A DNA stretch of 6,714 bases from contig CALIUX010000178.1 in NCBI GenBank assembly GCA_938048505.1, positions 1 to 6,714 of the forward strand. Reading direction: 5' to 3'. Position 1 is the stretch's first letter. The number at the start of each line of letters is the position of its first letter. The DNA is from an uncultured Pseudomonadales bacterium. Its GTDB lineage: Bacteria; Pseudomonadota; Gammaproteobacteria; Pseudomonadales; Cellvibrionaceae. Under the pieces are notes generated by a model. The model was not told the origin of the DNA, did not search any database, and worked only from the letters and a program-made list of their open reading frames with translations. Positions 6,190 to 6,714 of this stretch are shown here, in pieces. Made by a program: the position numbers and the translations under genes.

Positions 6190-6195
6190 TTTTTC

Positions 6196-6714
6196 ATGAA
6201 GTCATCACTATTGAAATTGGCAATTGCTGCTACCGCTTTTGCCGGTGCAAGCACTACCAATGCAAGTGATTTTGAAGTCGGTTTTGGCGTTCCTTATTAC
6301 TCTTTCGATAATAAAGTGGGGCTTGAGGATGAAGATGGCGTTAACCTTAATTTAGGTTATCGTTTTGATAAACCCTTTGGTGTAGAGTTATCTGGCTCAT
6401 ATTTGGAGCCAGATGTTTCTGACACTGATGTTACCGCTTATGTAAAAGATTTTAGACTTGACGGTTTATGGTATCTTAATAACGAAGGCAATGTTCTCCC
6501 TTACACTGTACTGGGTGTAGGCCTTTTAGATACAAGTATCAAGGGTCTGGATTTAGAAGAAGAAGAAACTGTTAGTTTTGGTCTTGGTGTTAAAACACAC
6601 CTTGCTTCACGCTTACGTGCTCGATTAGAAGGTCGTTGGTTGCATGGTTTAGATAACCATACTAACAACAGTATTATTTCTTTAGGTTTAGGGTTTGTGT
6701 TTGGTGGAGAAACA
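6196..6714 (+). CDS. Outer-membrane beta-barrel protein, OmpA/OprF-like N-terminal domain (partial at 3' end)
   Basis: I translated 173 codons, open to the window edge. Residues 1-23 form a Sec signal peptide: Lys2 and Lys7, a hydrophobic core (LAIAATAFAGA), and a TNA-SD cleavage site after Ala23. The mature part shows alternating amphipathic strands with aromatic ends, such as VNLNLGYRFD, FRLDGLWYL, PYTVLGVGLLD, TVSFGLGVKTHL, LRARLEGRWL and SIISLGLGFVFGG, as in 8-stranded OmpA/OprF barrels. The likely loops are short and very acidic (GLEDEDG; four Glu at 121-124, encoded by four GAA codons in a row). The visible part ends where such a barrel usually ends. A peptidoglycan-binding OmpA domain may follow outside the window, or the protein may stop soon. 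It should insert in the outer membrane as a structural protein or small pore. The family is clear, the exact member is not. Confidence 0.82.
   Translation, partial: MKSSLLKLAIAATAFAGASTTNASDFEVGFGVPYYSFDNKVGLEDEDGVNLNLGYRFDKPFGVELSGSYLEPDVSDTDVTAYVKDFRLDGLWYLNNEGNVLPYTVLGVGLLDTSIKGLDLEEEETVSFGLGVKTHLASRLRARLEGRWLHGLDNHTNNSIISLGLGFVFGGET

Overview
The window is chromosomal core-type DNA from a ubiquinone-using gammaproteobacterium with fairly AT-rich intergenic DNA. A Coq7-type hydroxylase instead of UbiF, a TapT of the YfiP type, a YgjP-type metalloprotein, TrmB and an OprF/OmpA-like barrel protein point to the broad Pseudomonas/Cellvibrio/marine-gammaproteobacterial group. I cannot place the genus from sequence alone. 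I see no mobile element, CRISPR array, rRNA, tRNA or phage gene.

Layout. Positions 1-551 (minus strand) hold the N-terminal part of coq7 (ubiquinone synthesis), cut by the window edge. A divergent intergenic region of about 230 bp follows. All later genes lie on the plus strand: a Ycf46-like AAA ATPase (784-2253), the tRNA acp3U47 transferase tapT (2347-3153), a TrmA/RlmD-family RNA m5U methyltransferase (3263-4549), a YgjP-type zinc metalloprotein (4616-5314), the tRNA m7G46 methyltransferase trmB (5326-6027), and an exported outer-membrane beta-barrel protein (6196-6714) cut by the right edge.

How the genes fit together. Three of the five complete genes modify RNA. TapT acts on U47 and TrmB on G46, adjacent nucleotides of the same tRNA variable loop, so their proximity may be functional. 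The RlmD-like enzyme has every catalytic signature but a shortened middle domain, so its target may not be the classical U1939 of 23S rRNA. The YgjP-type gene and trmB are 11 bp apart and look co-transcribed. A likely intrinsic terminator follows tapT, so the RlmD-like/YgjP/trmB group is probably a separate transcription unit, although I found no good promoter for it. The barrel gene has its own long leader with promoter-like boxes, a palindrome, a stem-loop and a strong ribosome binding site.

I found no clear new defence, mobile or regulatory system. The most unusual points are the RlmD-like paralogue candidate, the TapT/TrmB neighbourhood, the Ycf46-like ATPase beside coq7, a three-unit 15-bp tandem repeat before tapT, and possible competing RNA pairings around the ribosome binding site of the YgjP-type gene.
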